NCBI RefSeq assembly: GCF_001078595.1
Contig: NZ_LFTY01000001.1
Span: 862,031-926,030, forward strand
DNA: 64,000 nucleotides
DNA from: Candidatus Rhodobacter oscarellae
GTDB taxonomy: Bacteria; Pseudomonadota; Alphaproteobacteria; Rhodobacterales; Rhodobacteraceae
Direction of reading: 5' to 3'
Part shown: positions 17,757-27,952 of the stretch, one piece after another
Layout: each line of letters starts with the position of its first letter
How positions within the stretch are numbered: position 1 is the first letter of the stretch
Position numbers and translations under genes: made by a program
Notes under the pieces: generated by a model
Database searches by the model: none
What the model saw: the letters and a program-made list of their open reading frames with translations, nothing else
What the model was told of the DNA's origin: nothing

Positions 17757-19064
17757 CTAGCCCACCCGCAGCTTGATCAGTTCCGGCGCGATGACCGGCG
17801 CGTCGGAGATTGTGAACGCGCCGGAAAGCTCCTCCGCCAGCGCCTCGGTCGCGACCAAGTCCGAGCCATGCACCAAGGCCAGCGGGTCGCCGGCCTCCAC
17901 CGGCTCGCCGATGCGCGCGACCCCCGAAAGGCCAACGGACGGGTCGATGCGATCCCCCGCGCGTTGCCTGCCGCCGCCGAGGCGCAGCACCGCCCGGCCC
18001 AAACTCTGGCCGTTCATGGCCGAAACGACCCCCGCCCGGGGGGCTACGACCTCACGCACCACGGGCGCTGCGGGCAGCCTATCGCGCCAGTGCTCTACGA
18101 AATCCCTCGGCCCGCCCATCGCCGCGACCATGCGCCCGAACCGCTCTGCCGCGGCGCCGGACCGGATCGCTTCGAACAACTGCGCCGCGCCTTCGGCTGG
18201 ATCCGTGACCATGCCCGCGGAGCACATCAGCTCGCCCCCCAAGGCGAGAACCAGGCGCGTGATCAGAGAGTCCTCGTTTGGCAGGGTGAGGGCTTCCAGC
18301 ACGTCCATGATCTCCAGCGCGTTGCCGAGCGACGCGGCGGCGGGCTGGTTCATATCCGTGATCAGCGCAGAGCACGGCCCCGCGGCGCCATTCGCCGTGT
18401 CCACCAGGGCGCGCGCCAGGGCCTCGGCCTCCTCCACAGAGGCCATGAACGCCCCCGAGCCGACCTTGACGTCCAAGACCAGCGGCCCGACGCCCCCCGC
18501 GAGTTTCTTGGACAGGATCGAGGCGGTGATAAGGTCGATCGACTGCACCGTGCCGGTCACGTCGCGGATCGCATAGAGCCGCCGGTCCGCGGGCGCGATG
18601 TCTTTGCTGGCGGACACCACGGCGCACCCCACCTCGGCAACCAGCGCCTGAAATCGCCCCGTATCCACCTCGGTCGTAAGGCCCGGTATCGCCTCGAGCT
18701 TGTCCAGGGTGCCGCCGGTATGCCCCAGCCCACGGCCAGACAGCATGGGCACATATGCCCCCACCGCCGCCAAAGCCGGCCCTAGAACCAAGGAGATCGG
18801 GTCGCCAACGCCCCCCGTTGAGTGCTTGTCCACGACCGGGCCCGGCAGGTCCCATGTCAGCACCGCGCCGCTATCGCGCATGGCAAGGGTCAGCGCCACG
18901 CGCAGCTCCTCCGGCAACGGCGCGCGGCAGATCCCCATGGCGAACGCCCCGGCCTGCGCGTCGTCGACAACGCCGCTGACCAGGCCGCGCGCCATCCAGG
19001 TGATCTCTGCCTTTGAGGGCGCTCGACCCGCCCGTAACCCATCCAGAATACTACGCGCGTCCAA
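17757..19064 (-). CDS. deoA: Thymidine phosphorylase
   Basis: DeoA splits thymidine with phosphate into thymine and deoxyribose-1-phosphate. The 435 residues match the nucleoside phosphorylase II family: the signature VDKHSTGGVGDPISLVLGP lies near residue 80, MLSGRGLGHTGGTLDKLEAIPG near 107, and the C-terminal barrel/hammerhead domain contains GAGVVSAM. The gene starts 3 bases after cdd and ends directly before deoB. No damage or unusual feature is seen. Confidence 0.96.
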   Translation of the reverse strand: MDARSILDGLRAGRAPSKAEITWMARGLVSGVVDDAQAGAFAMGICRAPLPEELRVALTLAMRDSGAVLTWDLPGPVVDKHSTGGVGDPISLVLGPALAAVGAYVPMLSGRGLGHTGGTLDKLEAIPGLTTEVDTGRFQALVAEVGCAVVSASKDIAPADRRLYAIRDVTGTVQSIDLITASILSKKLAGGVGPLVLDVKVGSGAFMASVEEAEALARALVDTANGAAGPCSALITDMNQPAAASLGNALEIMDVLEALTLPNEDSLITRLVLALGGELMCSAGMVTDPAEGAAQLFEAIRSGAAAERFGRMVAAMGGPRDFVEHWRDRLPAAPVVREVVAPRAGVVSAMNGQSLGRAVLRLGGGRQRAGDRIDPSVGLSGVARIGEPVEAGDPLALVHGSDLVATEALAEELSGAFTISDAPVIAPELIKLRVG

Positions 19065-19067
19065 GGA

Positions 19068-19454
19068 CTACTCCATCTGCGAGGCGTCAAACGCGCCGGG
19101 CAACAGATCCGCCACCCGCATCTGCGCCTCCATGCCGCTGGTCGTGGCCATGGTGACCACCACGTCCGGCTTGGCAAACTCCGCGATTTTCTGGCGGCAA
19201 CCGCCGCAGGGGGTGACCGGCACCGGCGCGTCCGCGATCACCGCGATCTCGGCGATCTCGGTGTCGCCGCCCGCGATCATGGCCGCGATGGCCCCCGCCT
19301 CGGCGCAGGTGCCCTCTGGGTAGGCGGCGTTCTCGACATTGCAGCCCAGATACACCGCGCCAGACGGCGTGCGCAGCGCCGCACCGACCTTGAACTTCGA
19401 ATACGGTGCATAAGCGTTTTCACGGATTTCGGCGGCTTGCTCTACCAGCGACAT
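19068..19454 (-). CDS. cdd: Cytidine deaminase
   Basis: Cdd turns cytidine and deoxycytidine into uridine and deoxyuridine. At 128 residues it is the small tetrameric form. The zinc site is complete: the segment PEGTCAEAGAI gives the first cysteine and the catalytic glutamate, and TPCGGCRQKI gives the other two cysteines. The substrate-binding NVENAAYPE precedes it. It is the first gene of the salvage operon, divergent from maeB across a 245-base gap. Confidence 0.95.
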   Translation of the reverse strand: MSLVEQAAEIRENAYAPYSKFKVGAALRTPSGAVYLGCNVENAAYPEGTCAEAGAIAAMIAGGDTEIAEIAVIADAPVPVTPCGGCRQKIAEFAKPDVVVTMATTSGMEAQMRVADLLPGAFDASQME

Positions 19455-19635
19455 TGCATACTCCGTTGGCGTGTAGGTGGCAGAGTGCGGCGGCGGGCCA
19501 GCCGATGCAAGCGCATTGGCAGGGTTTGCGTGGGGCTATGCGGCACCGTTAACCCTAATTCGCTTGCGCCAAAGCCATACCCGCGCCTAACCTACACCGC
19601 AAGGATGCGACATGGTGGCACCAAGTTGAGGTTGG

Positions 19636-19653
19636 TAGTTTAATATTAAACTA
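19636..19653. promoter_or_regulatory. Perfect 18-base palindrome upstream of maeB
   Basis: TAGTTTAATATTAAACTA is fully self-complementary and lies 46 bases before the maeB start codon, in the gap shared with the divergent cdd operon. Its AT-rich symmetry suggests a repressor or activator site overlapping the maeB promoter. I cannot name the regulator; none is encoded nearby. Confidence 0.5.
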
Positions 19654-19699
19654 TCTTTGGTTACCCCTGACGCCGACAGAGACACAAAGGGGCTTTGAC

Positions 19700-21979
19700 G
19701 TGACCGAGAACCGCCAGGACAGCTTTCGGCAACAGGCACTGACCTACCATGAAGAGCCCAGGCCCGGGAAACTCGAGATACGCCCGACAAAGCCCATGGC
19801 GAACGGGCGCGACCTGTCCCTGGCCTATTCGCCGGGCGTGGCCGAGGCTTGCCTAGAGATCAAGGCCGACCCCGCCAACGCCAGCCGCTACACCGCCCGG
19901 GCAAACCTGGTGGCCGTTGTGTCCAACGGCTCCGCCGTGCTGGGGCTGGGCGATATCGGCGTCGCGGCGTCCAAGCCGGTGATGGAGGGCAAGGCGGTGC
20001 TCTTCAAGAAATTCGCGGGCATCGACTGCTTTGATATCGAGCTGAACGAGTCGGATCCCGAGAAGCTTGCCGACATCGTCTGCGCGCTCGAGCCGACCTT
20101 TGGCGCGATCAATCTCGAGGACATTAAGGCGCCCGATTGCTTCATCGTCGAGAAGCTCTGCCGAGAGCGCATGAACATCCCCGTCTTCCATGACGACCAG
20201 CACGGCACGGCCATCGTTGTGGGCGCGGCGGCGACGAACGCGCTGAGAGTGGCCGACAAGGACTGGGCCGACATCAAGGTCGTCTCTACCGGCGGCGGCG
20301 CGGCGGGAATCGCCTGCCTGAACATGCTGCTCAAGCTCGGGGTGCGGCGCGAGAACGTGTACCTCGTGGACCTGCACGGGCTGGTGCATGAGGGCCGCGA
20401 GCAGGACATGACCCCGCAGAAGGCCGAGTACGCCCAAAAGGGCGGTGCGCGGCCGCTTGCCGAGGTCATCGAGGGCGCGGATCTGTTCCTGGGCCTTTCA
20501 GGCCCCAAGGTGCTGACGCCTGAGATGGTGAAATCCATGGCACCCAAGCCGATCATCTTCGCCCTGGCGAACCCCGAGCCCGAGATCATGCCCGACCTCG
20601 CCCGCGACGCGGTGGAGGACGCGATCATCGCCACCGGGCGCTCGGATTTCCCCAACCAGGTCAACAACGTGCTGTGTTTTCCCTTCATCTTCCGCGGCGC
20701 CTTGGACGTTGGGGCGAGGGAGATAAACGACCAGATGAAGCTGGCCTGCATCGACGCCATCGCCGAACTCGCCCGCGCGTCGACCAGCGCCGAGGCCGCC
20801 GCCGCCTATCGTGGCGAGCGCATGACCTTCGGGCCGGATTACCTGATCCCCAAGGCCTTCGACCCGCGCCTCACCGGGGTCATCGCCACCGCAGTCGCCA
20901 AGGCGGCTATGGAAAGCGGCGTGGCCACGCGCGAGATCGTCGATTTCGGCGCCTACCGCAAAAAGCTGGACGGCTCGGTCTTCCGGTCTGCCCTGATCAT
21001 GCGGCCCGTCTTTGACGCGGCGGCCACGGCTGAACGCAAGATCGTCTTTACCGAGGGCGAGGACGAACGCGTGCTGCGCGCCGCAAATGCGATGATCGAA
21101 GAGACCACCGATAAGCCGATCCTGATCGGTCGCCCCGCGGTGGTCGAGCAGCGCCTGGAGCGCGCCGGCCTGCCGATCCGCCCGGGGCGCGACTTTGAGC
21201 TGGTGAACCCCGAGCGCGACACCCGCTATCACCACTACTGGACCACCTATCACCGCATCATGCAGCGCAAGGGCGTCACGCCCGATCTGGCGCGGGCGAT
21301 CCTGCGCACCAACACGACCGCCATCGGCGCGGTCATGGTGCATCGCGGCGACGCCGACAGCATGATCTGCGGCACGTTTGGCCAGTTCCTTTGGCACCTG
21401 AACTACATCCAGCAAGTGCTGGGCAATGCCGAGCTGCACCCTGTGGGCGCGCTTAGCCTGATGATCATGGGCGACGGGCCTTTGTTTATCGCAGACACCC
21501 AGGTGCATCCCGAACCCACGCCCGCACAGATCGCTGAAACGGTGATCGCCTGCGCCCGCCATATCCGGCGCTTTGGGGTGGAACCCAAGATCGCCATGTG
21601 CTCGCATTCGCAATTCGGGAACCTCGATTGCGGCACCGGCGAGCGGATGCGCGGCGCGCTAGAGATCCTGGACGCCGAGAAGCGCGACTTTGCCTATGAG
21701 GGCGAGATGCATGCGGATTCCGCGCTGGACGAGGAGCTGCGGGACAGGATTTTCCCCAACGCGCGCTTCCGCGGGCCCGCGAACTGCCTGGTCTTTGCCA
21801 ATACCGATGCGACCTCTGGCGTGCGCAACATCCTCAAGATGAAAGCCGGCGGTCTAGAGGTCGGGCCGATCCTGATGGGCATGGGCAACCGCGCCCATAT
21901 CGCGACGCCGTCCATCACCGCGCGGGGCCTTTTAAATATGTCTGCAATCGCGGGCACACCGGTGGCACATTACGGCTGA
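19700..21979 (+). CDS. maeB: NADP-dependent malic enzyme with phosphotransacetylase-like domain
   Basis: A 759-residue fusion. The first ~430 residues are the malic enzyme, which decarboxylates malate to pyruvate with NADP; substrate and cofactor motifs are [35 protein letters not shown] and [11 protein letters not shown]. The C-terminal ~320 residues resemble phosphotransacetylase ([53 protein letters not shown]) and in characterised relatives have a regulatory rather than catalytic role, responding to acetyl-CoA. The start codon is GTG, preceded by AAAGGGG. It stands alone between the cdd operon and a receptor gene. The enzyme supplies NADPH and pyruvate during growth on C4 or C2 compounds. 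Confidence 0.95.
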   Translation: MTENRQDSFRQQALTYHEEPRPGKLEIRPTKPMANGRDLSLAYSPGVAEACLEIKADPANASRYTARANLVAVVSNGSAVLGLGDIGVAASKPVMEGKAVLFKKFAGIDCFDIELNESDPEKLADIVCALEPTFGAINLEDIKAPDCFIVEKLCRERMNIPVFHDDQHGTAIVVGAAATNALRVADKDWADIKVVSTGGGAAGIACLNMLLKLGVRRENVYLVDLHGLVHEGREQDMTPQKAEYAQKGGARPLAEVIEGADLFLGLSGPKVLTPEMVKSMAPKPIIFALANPEPEIMPDLARDAVEDAIIATGRSDFPNQVNNVLCFPFIFRGALDVGAREINDQMKLACIDAIAELARASTSAEAAAAYRGERMTFGPDYLIPKAFDPRLTGVIATAVAKAAMESGVATREIVDFGAYRKKLDGSVFRSALIMRPVFDAAATAERKIVFTEGEDERVLRAANAMIEETTDKPILIGRPAVVEQRLERAGLPIRPGRDFELVNPERDTRYHHYWTTYHRIMQRKGVTPDLARAILRTNTTAIGAVMVHRGDADSMICGTFGQFLWHLNYIQQVLGNAELHPVGALSLMIMGDGPLFIADTQVHPEPTPAQIAETVIACARHIRRFGVEPKIAMCSHSQFGNLDCGTGERMRGALEILDAEKRDFAYEGEMHADSALDEELRDRIFPNARFRGPANCLVFANTDATSGVRNILKMKAGGLEVGPILMGMGNRAHIATPSITARGLLNMSAIAGTPVAHYG

Positions 21980-22049
21980 ACACGCGTCTGATCTTAAACT
22001 GATTTTTACTCTCCCTGGCGATAACACGTCCGCCACGGAGATGGATGAG

Positions 22050-23501
22050 ATGGAACCAGTCCAAGTTACGCCGCAAAACGACACCCATGCGCAGTGGGAG
22101 GCCGACGCGCGGGCGGCTTCCATGGCGGCTCCAAAGGTCAATCTAACGCCGGTCATTCGCCAGGCCTCCAAGCTGGGATACGAAGTCGTTGATGTCTCGG
22201 GTTTTTTGGACGCGCTCAGCCACAAGTCACAAGCGCAGCTTTCTGCCGTTGAACTGGCCAAGGCGTCGGCGGATCGCGTAACGGCGGCCAGCGCCTCGGT
22301 CGGCGATCTGGCGCAGCAGGTGGCCGAGGCCAGCAGCAGCGCGCTTGGAGTAGCGCAGACCTCCGCCACCGCGATGCGCGAATCGTCAAGCCGCTCCGCC
22401 CAGGTCGCGCAGTGGGTCGGCACCGCCGCCGACCAGATCGAGGCCGCGGTTGGCGCGCTCTCAGAGATCGAGAAAAACAATGATATGGTGCGCGGGATCG
22501 CCACTCAGATCAGCTTTTTGTCGATCAACGCCCGGATCGAGGCCACCCGCGCCGGGGAAGAGGGTCGACAATTTCGCGTAATCGCCGATGCGGTGAACGA
22601 GCTTTCCGCCCGCACCAATGAGGTGGCAAACGAGGTCCGTCAGAACATTTCATCCTTGTCGGACGCGATCTCGCAACTCGCGGAAGAATCCCAGACCGTG
22701 CGCGGCGACGCCGAGCAGGTGATCAAAGACAACGACCAAACGGACGCCGCGCTGGGCGAGATCGCCGCGCAGATCAACCAAGTCAATGACCAGGCCAGCC
22801 TGATCCAGCAAGAGACGGGCAACACAAATGACGCGCTGGCGGAATTCTCGCCTGCCTTTCGCGAGCTTGGCGAAAGCATCCAGGACACCGCTGGCCAGAC
22901 CGAGGGCGTCACAAAGCGCGGTCACGCCCTGATCGACCTCACCGAGGGCATCGTGCAGGAATGCGTCTCGCTTGGCGGCGAGACCGCGGACAGCGCCTAT
23001 ATCGAGCGGGTGCAAGCGGACGCGGCCCGCCTGTCGGCGGCGCTGCAGCACGCCGTGGATAGCGGGCGCATCACCCAGGCACAGCTCTTCTCGCGCGACT
23101 ACCGTCCCATCCAGGGCACCAACCCCGAGCAGTTCATGACCCCGTTCACCGAGCTTACGGACGAGCTGTTCACGCCGATCCAGGAAGAGGCGCTGACGCA
23201 GTCCGACGCGGTGGTGTTCTGCGCCGCGGTGAATGTCGACGGCCACCTGCCCACGCATAACAAGAAGTTCGCCAAGCCACAGGGCTCTGACCCGGACTGG
23301 AACGCCGGCAACTGCCGCAATCGTCGCATGTTCAACGACCGGGTGGGCCTGAAGGCCGGGCAAAGCACCAAGCCCTTCCTGTTGCAGGTCTATCGCCGCG
23401 ACATGGGCGGCGGGGTGTTCAAGCTGATGAAGGACGTCTCGGCGCCGATCACCGTGAACGGCAAGCACTGGGGCGGCTTGCGATTGGCCTATTCCGCCTG
23501 A
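22050..23501 (+). CDS. Cytosolic methyl-accepting chemotaxis protein
   Basis: A 483-residue receptor with no transmembrane segment, so a soluble cluster component. The N-terminal ~50 residues are unassigned. The signalling hairpin lies near residues 150-200 (ATQISFLSINARIEATRAGEEG), clearly related to the MCP tip but diverged: the usual QTNLLALNA is QISFLSINA. After the coiled coil comes a C-terminal sensor region (about 320-483) with DPDWNAGNCRNRRMFNDR and MKDVSAPITVNGKHWGGLR, a pattern seen in other cytosolic receptors with C-terminal Cache/PAS-like input domains. I chose the ATG at 22050, which has GGAG 8 bases upstream; an ATG at 22041 has no spacing to it. Confidence 0.85.
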   Translation: MEPVQVTPQNDTHAQWEADARAASMAAPKVNLTPVIRQASKLGYEVVDVSGFLDALSHKSQAQLSAVELAKASADRVTAASASVGDLAQQVAEASSSALGVAQTSATAMRESSSRSAQVAQWVGTAADQIEAAVGALSEIEKNNDMVRGIATQISFLSINARIEATRAGEEGRQFRVIADAVNELSARTNEVANEVRQNISSLSDAISQLAEESQTVRGDAEQVIKDNDQTDAALGEIAAQINQVNDQASLIQQETGNTNDALAEFSPAFRELGESIQDTAGQTEGVTKRGHALIDLTEGIVQECVSLGGETADSAYIERVQADAARLSAALQHAVDSGRITQAQLFSRDYRPIQGTNPEQFMTPFTELTDELFTPIQEEALTQSDAVVFCAAVNVDGHLPTHNKKFAKPQGSDPDWNAGNCRNRRMFNDRVGLKAGQSTKPFLLQVYRRDMGGGVFKLMKDVSAPITVNGKHWGGLRLAYSA

Positions 23502-23574
23502 CGGCCCGCCGCGGCCCCTTGCTCCGCCCCGGCACCGCCGCTAACACCGGCTATACGGTATGGGAGGTTAGGTC

Positions 23575-25461
23575 ATGGGTTACAAAGAGGTTTATGCCGC
23601 GTGGCAGGATGATCCAGAGGGCTGGTGGATGGACCAGGCCGCCGCCATCGACTGGACCGCGCCGCCAAGCCAGGCCCTCTTTGACCGCGGCAACCACATG
23701 TATGAATGGTTCGCCGACGGGCTGACCAACACCTGCTGGAACGCGGTCGACCGACATGTGCCAACGCGCGGCGACCAGGCCGCGATCATCTATGACAGCC
23801 CGGTCACCGACACCAAGCGCAGGATCACCTATGCGGAGCTGCGCGATCAGGTGGCCTCGGTCGCGGGCGCCCTGAAAGCGCGCGGCATCACCAAGGGCGA
23901 CCGGGTGATCGTCTACATGCCCATGGTGCCCGAGGCGATCATCGCCATGCTCGCCGTCACCCGCATCGGCGCGATCCACTCGGTCGTCTTCGGCGGCTTC
24001 GCCTCAAGCGAGCTGGCCGTGCGGATCGACGACGCGCAGCCCAAGGCGATCCTGTCGGCCTCCTGCGGGATCGAGCCGGGGCGCATCGTGCCTTACAAGC
24101 CCCTGCTGGATGGCGCCATCGAGATGGCCGAGCACAAGCCCGACTTCACCATGATCTTGCAGCGCGAGCAGGAGCCCTGCGAACTGGGCCCCCGCGATTT
24201 CGACTGGCACGCCGCGCAAGAGGGCGTGGAACCTGCCGACTGCGTGCCCGTGGAGGGCAACCACCCGGCCTATATCCTTTATACCTCCGGCACCACCGGC
24301 CAGCCCAAGGGCGTGGTGCGCCCCACCTCGGGGCATCTCGTGGCGCTGAACTGGACCATGAAGAACTTCTTTAACGTCGATCCCGGCGATGTGTTCTGGG
24401 CGGCCTCCGATGTGGGCTGGGTCGTGGGGCACAGCTATATCTGCTACGCGCCGCTGATCCACGGCAACACCACGATTGTCTTCGAGGGCAAGCCCGTGGG
24501 CACGCCCGACGCGGGCACCTTCTGGCGGGTCATCTCCGAGCATAAGGCGAAGGTGCTGTTCACCGCCCCCACGGCCTTTCGCGCGATCAAGCGGGTCGAC
24601 CCCAAGGGCGCGTTTCACGCCAAATACGACCTGTCGCATTTCGAGGCGCTGTTTCTGGCGGGCGAGCGCGCGGACCCCGACACGATCGAATGGGCGCAGG
24701 ACCTGCTGCAGGTGCCGGTGATCGACCATTGGTGGCAGACCGAGATCGGCTATCCCGCGGTCGGCAATCCGATGGGCACAGAGCTGCTGCCGATCAAGGT
24801 TGGCTCGCCCTCGGTGCCGCTGCCGGGTTTCGACATCAAGGTGCTGGATGAAGACGGCAAAGAGCTGCCTCGGGGCGAGCTGGGCGCGCTGGTCACGCCG
24901 CTGCCCCTGCCCCCCGGCACGCTGCCCAATCTTTGGAACGCCGAGGCGCGGTTCAAGAAGAGCTATCTGGAGAAGTTCCCCGGCTATTACGAGACCGGCG
25001 ACGCGGGCTATGTGGACGAGGACGGCTATGTTTGGATCATGGCCCGCACCGATGACGTGATCAACGTGGCCGGGCACCGGCTGTCGACCGGCGGCATGGA
25101 GGAGGTCCTGGCCGCCCACCCCGATGTGGCCGAATGCGCGGTGATCGGCGTGACCGACGCACTTAAAGGCCAGCTGCCTATGGGGTTTGTGTGCCTGACA
25201 TCCGGCGTGAATCGCCCGCATGAGGAAATCACGAAGGAATGCGTGGCCCTGGTGCGTGAAAAGATCGGCCCCGTCGCCGCGTTCAAGCTATGTGCCGTGG
25301 TGGATCGCCTGCCCAAGACGCGCTCGGGCAAGATCCTGCGCGCCACAATGGTGAAGATCGCCGACGGGGCAGAGTTCAAGATGCCCGCCACGATTGATGA
25401 CCCGGTCATTCTCGATGAGATACGAGAGGCGCTGCTTGGGCTAGGCTACCCCACGGCCTAA
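23575..25461 (+). CDS. prpE: Propionyl-CoA synthetase
   Basis: A 628-residue acyl-CoA synthetase of the acetyl/propionyl-CoA synthetase group, activating propionate (or acetate) with ATP. Motifs: YILYTSGTTGQPKGVVR (phosphate loop, about 239-255), VFWAASDVGWVVGHSY, DHWWQTEIGYP, YYETGDAGYVDEDGYVWIMARTDDVINVAGHRLSTGGMEE, and the acylation-site lysine in PKTRSGKILR near the C-terminus. The N-terminus starts with GYKEVYAAWQDDPEGWW, as in PrpE proteins rather than Acs. Its end overlaps the convergent idi gene by 21 bases. Confidence 0.92.
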   Translation: MGYKEVYAAWQDDPEGWWMDQAAAIDWTAPPSQALFDRGNHMYEWFADGLTNTCWNAVDRHVPTRGDQAAIIYDSPVTDTKRRITYAELRDQVASVAGALKARGITKGDRVIVYMPMVPEAIIAMLAVTRIGAIHSVVFGGFASSELAVRIDDAQPKAILSASCGIEPGRIVPYKPLLDGAIEMAEHKPDFTMILQREQEPCELGPRDFDWHAAQEGVEPADCVPVEGNHPAYILYTSGTTGQPKGVVRPTSGHLVALNWTMKNFFNVDPGDVFWAASDVGWVVGHSYICYAPLIHGNTTIVFEGKPVGTPDAGTFWRVISEHKAKVLFTAPTAFRAIKRVDPKGAFHAKYDLSHFEALFLAGERADPDTIEWAQDLLQVPVIDHWWQTEIGYPAVGNPMGTELLPIKVGSPSVPLPGFDIKVLDEDGKELPRGELGALVTPLPLPPGTLPNLWNAEARFKKSYLEKFPGYYETGDAGYVDEDGYVWIMARTDDVINVAGHRLSTGGMEEVLAAHPDVAECAVIGVTDALKGQLPMGFVCLTSGVNRPHEEITKECVALVREKIGPVAAFKLCAVVDRLPKTRSGKILRATMVKIADGAEFKMPATIDDPVILDEIREALLGLGYPTA

Positions 25462-26007
25462 CGTGGCTCCGAAGATCTGGGACGCGTGCTGCGCCATGTA
25501 GATCTTGAACCAGGGCGTGAATGTCTCTGCGCGGGCGCCGATCTGCGCGTGGATCTCATCCAGGGTCATCCAGCTTGTGTCCATGACCTCACTCGGGTTG
25601 GCGCGCATGGGATGCGCGCGGTCCATCTCGGCCACGAAGATGTCCACCAGCTCGTGCTCGACCATGCCCCCGCCGACATCGGCGCGGTACTCCAGCTGGT
25701 CGCGATGCTCCAGCGTCAGCCCGCGAAGCCCAAGCTCTTCGTCCAATCGCCGGGTGGCGCAGGTCACCGCGTCCTCTTGCCAATGCGGGTGCGTGCAGCA
25801 GGTGTTCGCCCACAGCCCGGGCGTGTGGTACTTGCCCAGCGCGCGCCGTTGCAGCAGCAGGTGGTCGCCGGACATCACAAAGACCGAGACCGCCTTGTGG
25901 CGCAGCCCGCGGTGATGCACCGCCAGCTTCTCGACCGGCGCCAGAGCGCCGTCCACCCAAGCCGGGATCATGGCGTTCAAAGAAGCATCTGTGTCTGCGT
26001 GCGTCAT
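25441..26007 (-). CDS. idi: Isopentenyl-diphosphate delta-isomerase (type I)
   Basis: Idi interconverts IPP and DMAPP for isoprenoid, carotenoid and quinone synthesis. The protein has about 188 residues if started at the ATG at 26007; a second ATG twelve codons on is equally plausible, since the conserved part begins with MIPAWVDG. The active-site cysteine lies in LWANTCCTHPHW, the Nudix-like region in ATRRLDEELGLRG, and the metal-binding EHELVDIF near residue 117. It diverges from hemC and converges on prpE. Confidence 0.93.
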   Translation of the reverse strand: MTHADTDASLNAMIPAWVDGALAPVEKLAVHHRGLRHKAVSVFVMSGDHLLLQRRALGKYHTPGLWANTCCTHPHWQEDAVTCATRRLDEELGLRGLTLEHRDQLEYRADVGGGMVEHELVDIFVAEMDRAHPMRANPSEVMDTSWMTLDEIHAQIGARAETFTPWFKIYMAQHASQIFGATLGRGVA

Positions 26008-26115
26008 GGCGGCTACATGCGATATCGCGCGGCGATGCGCCAGCCCCTTGCGGACCGCTTGCGCTTTGCCCGCCTGGCACGGCATACGGGCGAGAACGGT
26101 AAGGAAAGTGGCGCG

Positions 26116-27036
26116 ATGGCAGATTGGTTTGAGCAGAACGCGGTGCTGCGCATTGGGACCCGGGGGTCCCCCCTGGCGCTGGCGCAGGCGCATGAGGTGC
26201 GCGACCGGCTGATGGCGGCGCATGATCTGCCGGCCGAGCGTTTCGCTGTGACCGTGCTCAAGACCACCGGCGACGCGGTGCAGGACCGTCCGCTGTCCGA
26301 GATTGGCGGCAAGGGGCTTTTTACCAAAGAGCTGGACCTGGCCTTGGAGGCCGGTGAGATCGATATCGCGGTGCATTCCATGAAGGACGTGCCGACCGTG
26401 CTGGTCGAGGGCATGGCGATCACCGCTGTCTTGCCGCGCGAGGATGTGCGCGACGTGCTGGTCTCGGATCACGCGGCCTCTATCGAGGCCCTGCCCCAGG
26501 GCGCGGTTTTCGGCACGTCCAGCCTGCGCCGGCGCGCGCAGCTTTTGCACCGCCGCCCCGACCTGCAAATGGTCGAGTTCCGCGGCAATGTGCAGACCAG
26601 GCTAAAAAAGCTTGCCGATGGGGTGGCCGTGGCCACGATCCTGGCGCGTGCGGGTCTGAACCGTTTGGGGCAGACCGAGCTTGGCCAGACCATTCCCGAG
26701 ACGACGCTCTTGCCCGCGGTGGCACAGGGCGCGGTGGGCATTCAACAGCGCCACGACGATGCGCTGGCCGAGGCCCTGGCGCCAATCCACGACGCCCCCA
26801 CTGCCACGCGCATCACCACGGAACGCGCCTTTCTGCGCGCCCTTGATGGCAGCTGCCGGACGCCGATTGCGGCCCTGGCCACGCTTGCAGACGGCGAGAT
26901 CGCGTTTAGGGGAGAGGTGCTGCGGCCCGATGGGTCGCAGGTGCTTTGCGCCGCGCGATCTGGCACCGACGCCGCCGCCATGGGTACGGACGCCGCGCAG
27001 GAGCTTCTGGCCGGCGGCGCGGGCGGATTTTACTAG
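26116..27036 (+). CDS. hemC: Porphobilinogen deaminase (hydroxymethylbilane synthase)
   Basis: HemC joins four porphobilinogens into hydroxymethylbilane in tetrapyrrole synthesis. I start it at the ATG at 26116, preceded by GGAAAG, which gives 306 residues, the normal length; the open frame extends further upstream without meaning. The substrate-binding RIGTRGSPLALAQA, KTTGDAVQDRPL, DIAVHSMKDVP and FGTSSLRRRAQL are all there, and the cysteine that holds the dipyrromethane cofactor is C247 in ALDGSCRTPIAA. Confidence 0.96.
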   Translation: MADWFEQNAVLRIGTRGSPLALAQAHEVRDRLMAAHDLPAERFAVTVLKTTGDAVQDRPLSEIGGKGLFTKELDLALEAGEIDIAVHSMKDVPTVLVEGMAITAVLPREDVRDVLVSDHAASIEALPQGAVFGTSSLRRRAQLLHRRPDLQMVEFRGNVQTRLKKLADGVAVATILARAGLNRLGQTELGQTIPETTLLPAVAQGAVGIQQRHDDALAEALAPIHDAPTATRITTERAFLRALDGSCRTPIAALATLADGEIAFRGEVLRPDGSQVLCAARSGTDAAAMGTDAAQELLAGGAGGFY

Positions 27037-27040
27037 CGCC

Positions 27041-27808
27041 TTAAGTGAATTGCTCGCGGATCAGCCGCTCTTCCAGCCCGTGGCCGGGGTCGAACAAAAG
27101 CCGATGCACGACAGAGGGCTCAGAGCGGATCTCGACCGAGGCGACATTGTCGACCTGCCGCGAATCCGCGTCGGCATTCACCGGCCGCTTGGCGGGGTTC
27201 ACCACGTCCAGCCGCACAACGGCGGATTTCGGCAGCACCGCGCCGCGCCAGCGCCGCGGCCGGAAAGCCGCCACCGCCGTCAAAGCCAACGCGTCTGCGC
27301 CGATGGGCAGGATCGGGCCGTGGGCCGAGTAGTTATAGGCCGTCGAGCCTGCGGGCGTGCTGACCAGCGCCCCGTCACAGACCAGCTCGTCCAAACGCAC
27401 GCGCCCATCGACCGAGATCTGCAGCTTGGCCGCCTGCGGCCCGGCGCGCAGCATGGAAACCTCGTTGATCGCCAACGCCGTGTGAACCTGGCCATCCACG
27501 GTCACCGCCTGCATCGCCAGCGGGTTGATCGCTGTTTCTTCCGCATCGGCAAGCCGCTCTAGCAGCCCCTCCGCGCGGTAGTCGTTCATCAAGAAGCCGA
27601 CGGTGCCGCGGTTCATCCCATAAACTGGCGCGCTCAGGTGCATCGTTGCGTGCAGGGTGGTCAGCATAAAGCCGTCGCCGCCGAGGGCCACGATCACCTC
27701 GGCCTCCTCCAAAGGCACAGACCCATAGGCCGTGACCAGCTCGGCCATGGCGTCCTGGGCGATCTTGGTCTCGCTCGCGGCGAATGCGATGCGGTGGCGC
27801 GTGGTCAT
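27041..27808 (-). CDS. nadK: NAD kinase
   Basis: NadK phosphorylates NAD to NADP. The correct start is the ATG at 27808, with AGAGGAAG a few bases upstream, giving 255 residues; upstream codons are open but unrelated to the family. The catalytic GGDG motif is in VALGGDGFMLTTLH, followed by YGMNRGTVGFLMNDY and the conserved GDGALVSTPAGSTAYNYSAHGPI in the C-terminal beta domain. It converges with hemC (stop codons 4 bases apart) and diverges from glyA. Confidence 0.95.
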   Translation of the reverse strand: MTTRHRIAFAASETKIAQDAMAELVTAYGSVPLEEAEVIVALGGDGFMLTTLHATMHLSAPVYGMNRGTVGFLMNDYRAEGLLERLADAEETAINPLAMQAVTVDGQVHTALAINEVSMLRAGPQAAKLQISVDGRVRLDELVCDGALVSTPAGSTAYNYSAHGPILPIGADALALTAVAAFRPRRWRGAVLPKSAVVRLDVVNPAKRPVNADADSRQVDNVASVEIRSEPSVVHRLLFDPGHGLEERLIREQFT

Positions 27809-27952
27809 CTTGCTTCCTCTCGCGGGCATCAATGACCACTGGCGCGAAAAACGCAAGCGTCGCTCCTGTGTCGCTTTGCGCCGCAGCAAAGGCTTTTGCG
27901 AAGCCGTTCGATGCGCTATGGACCCGCCAGCCTTAGGAATGGAGCCCAACCG

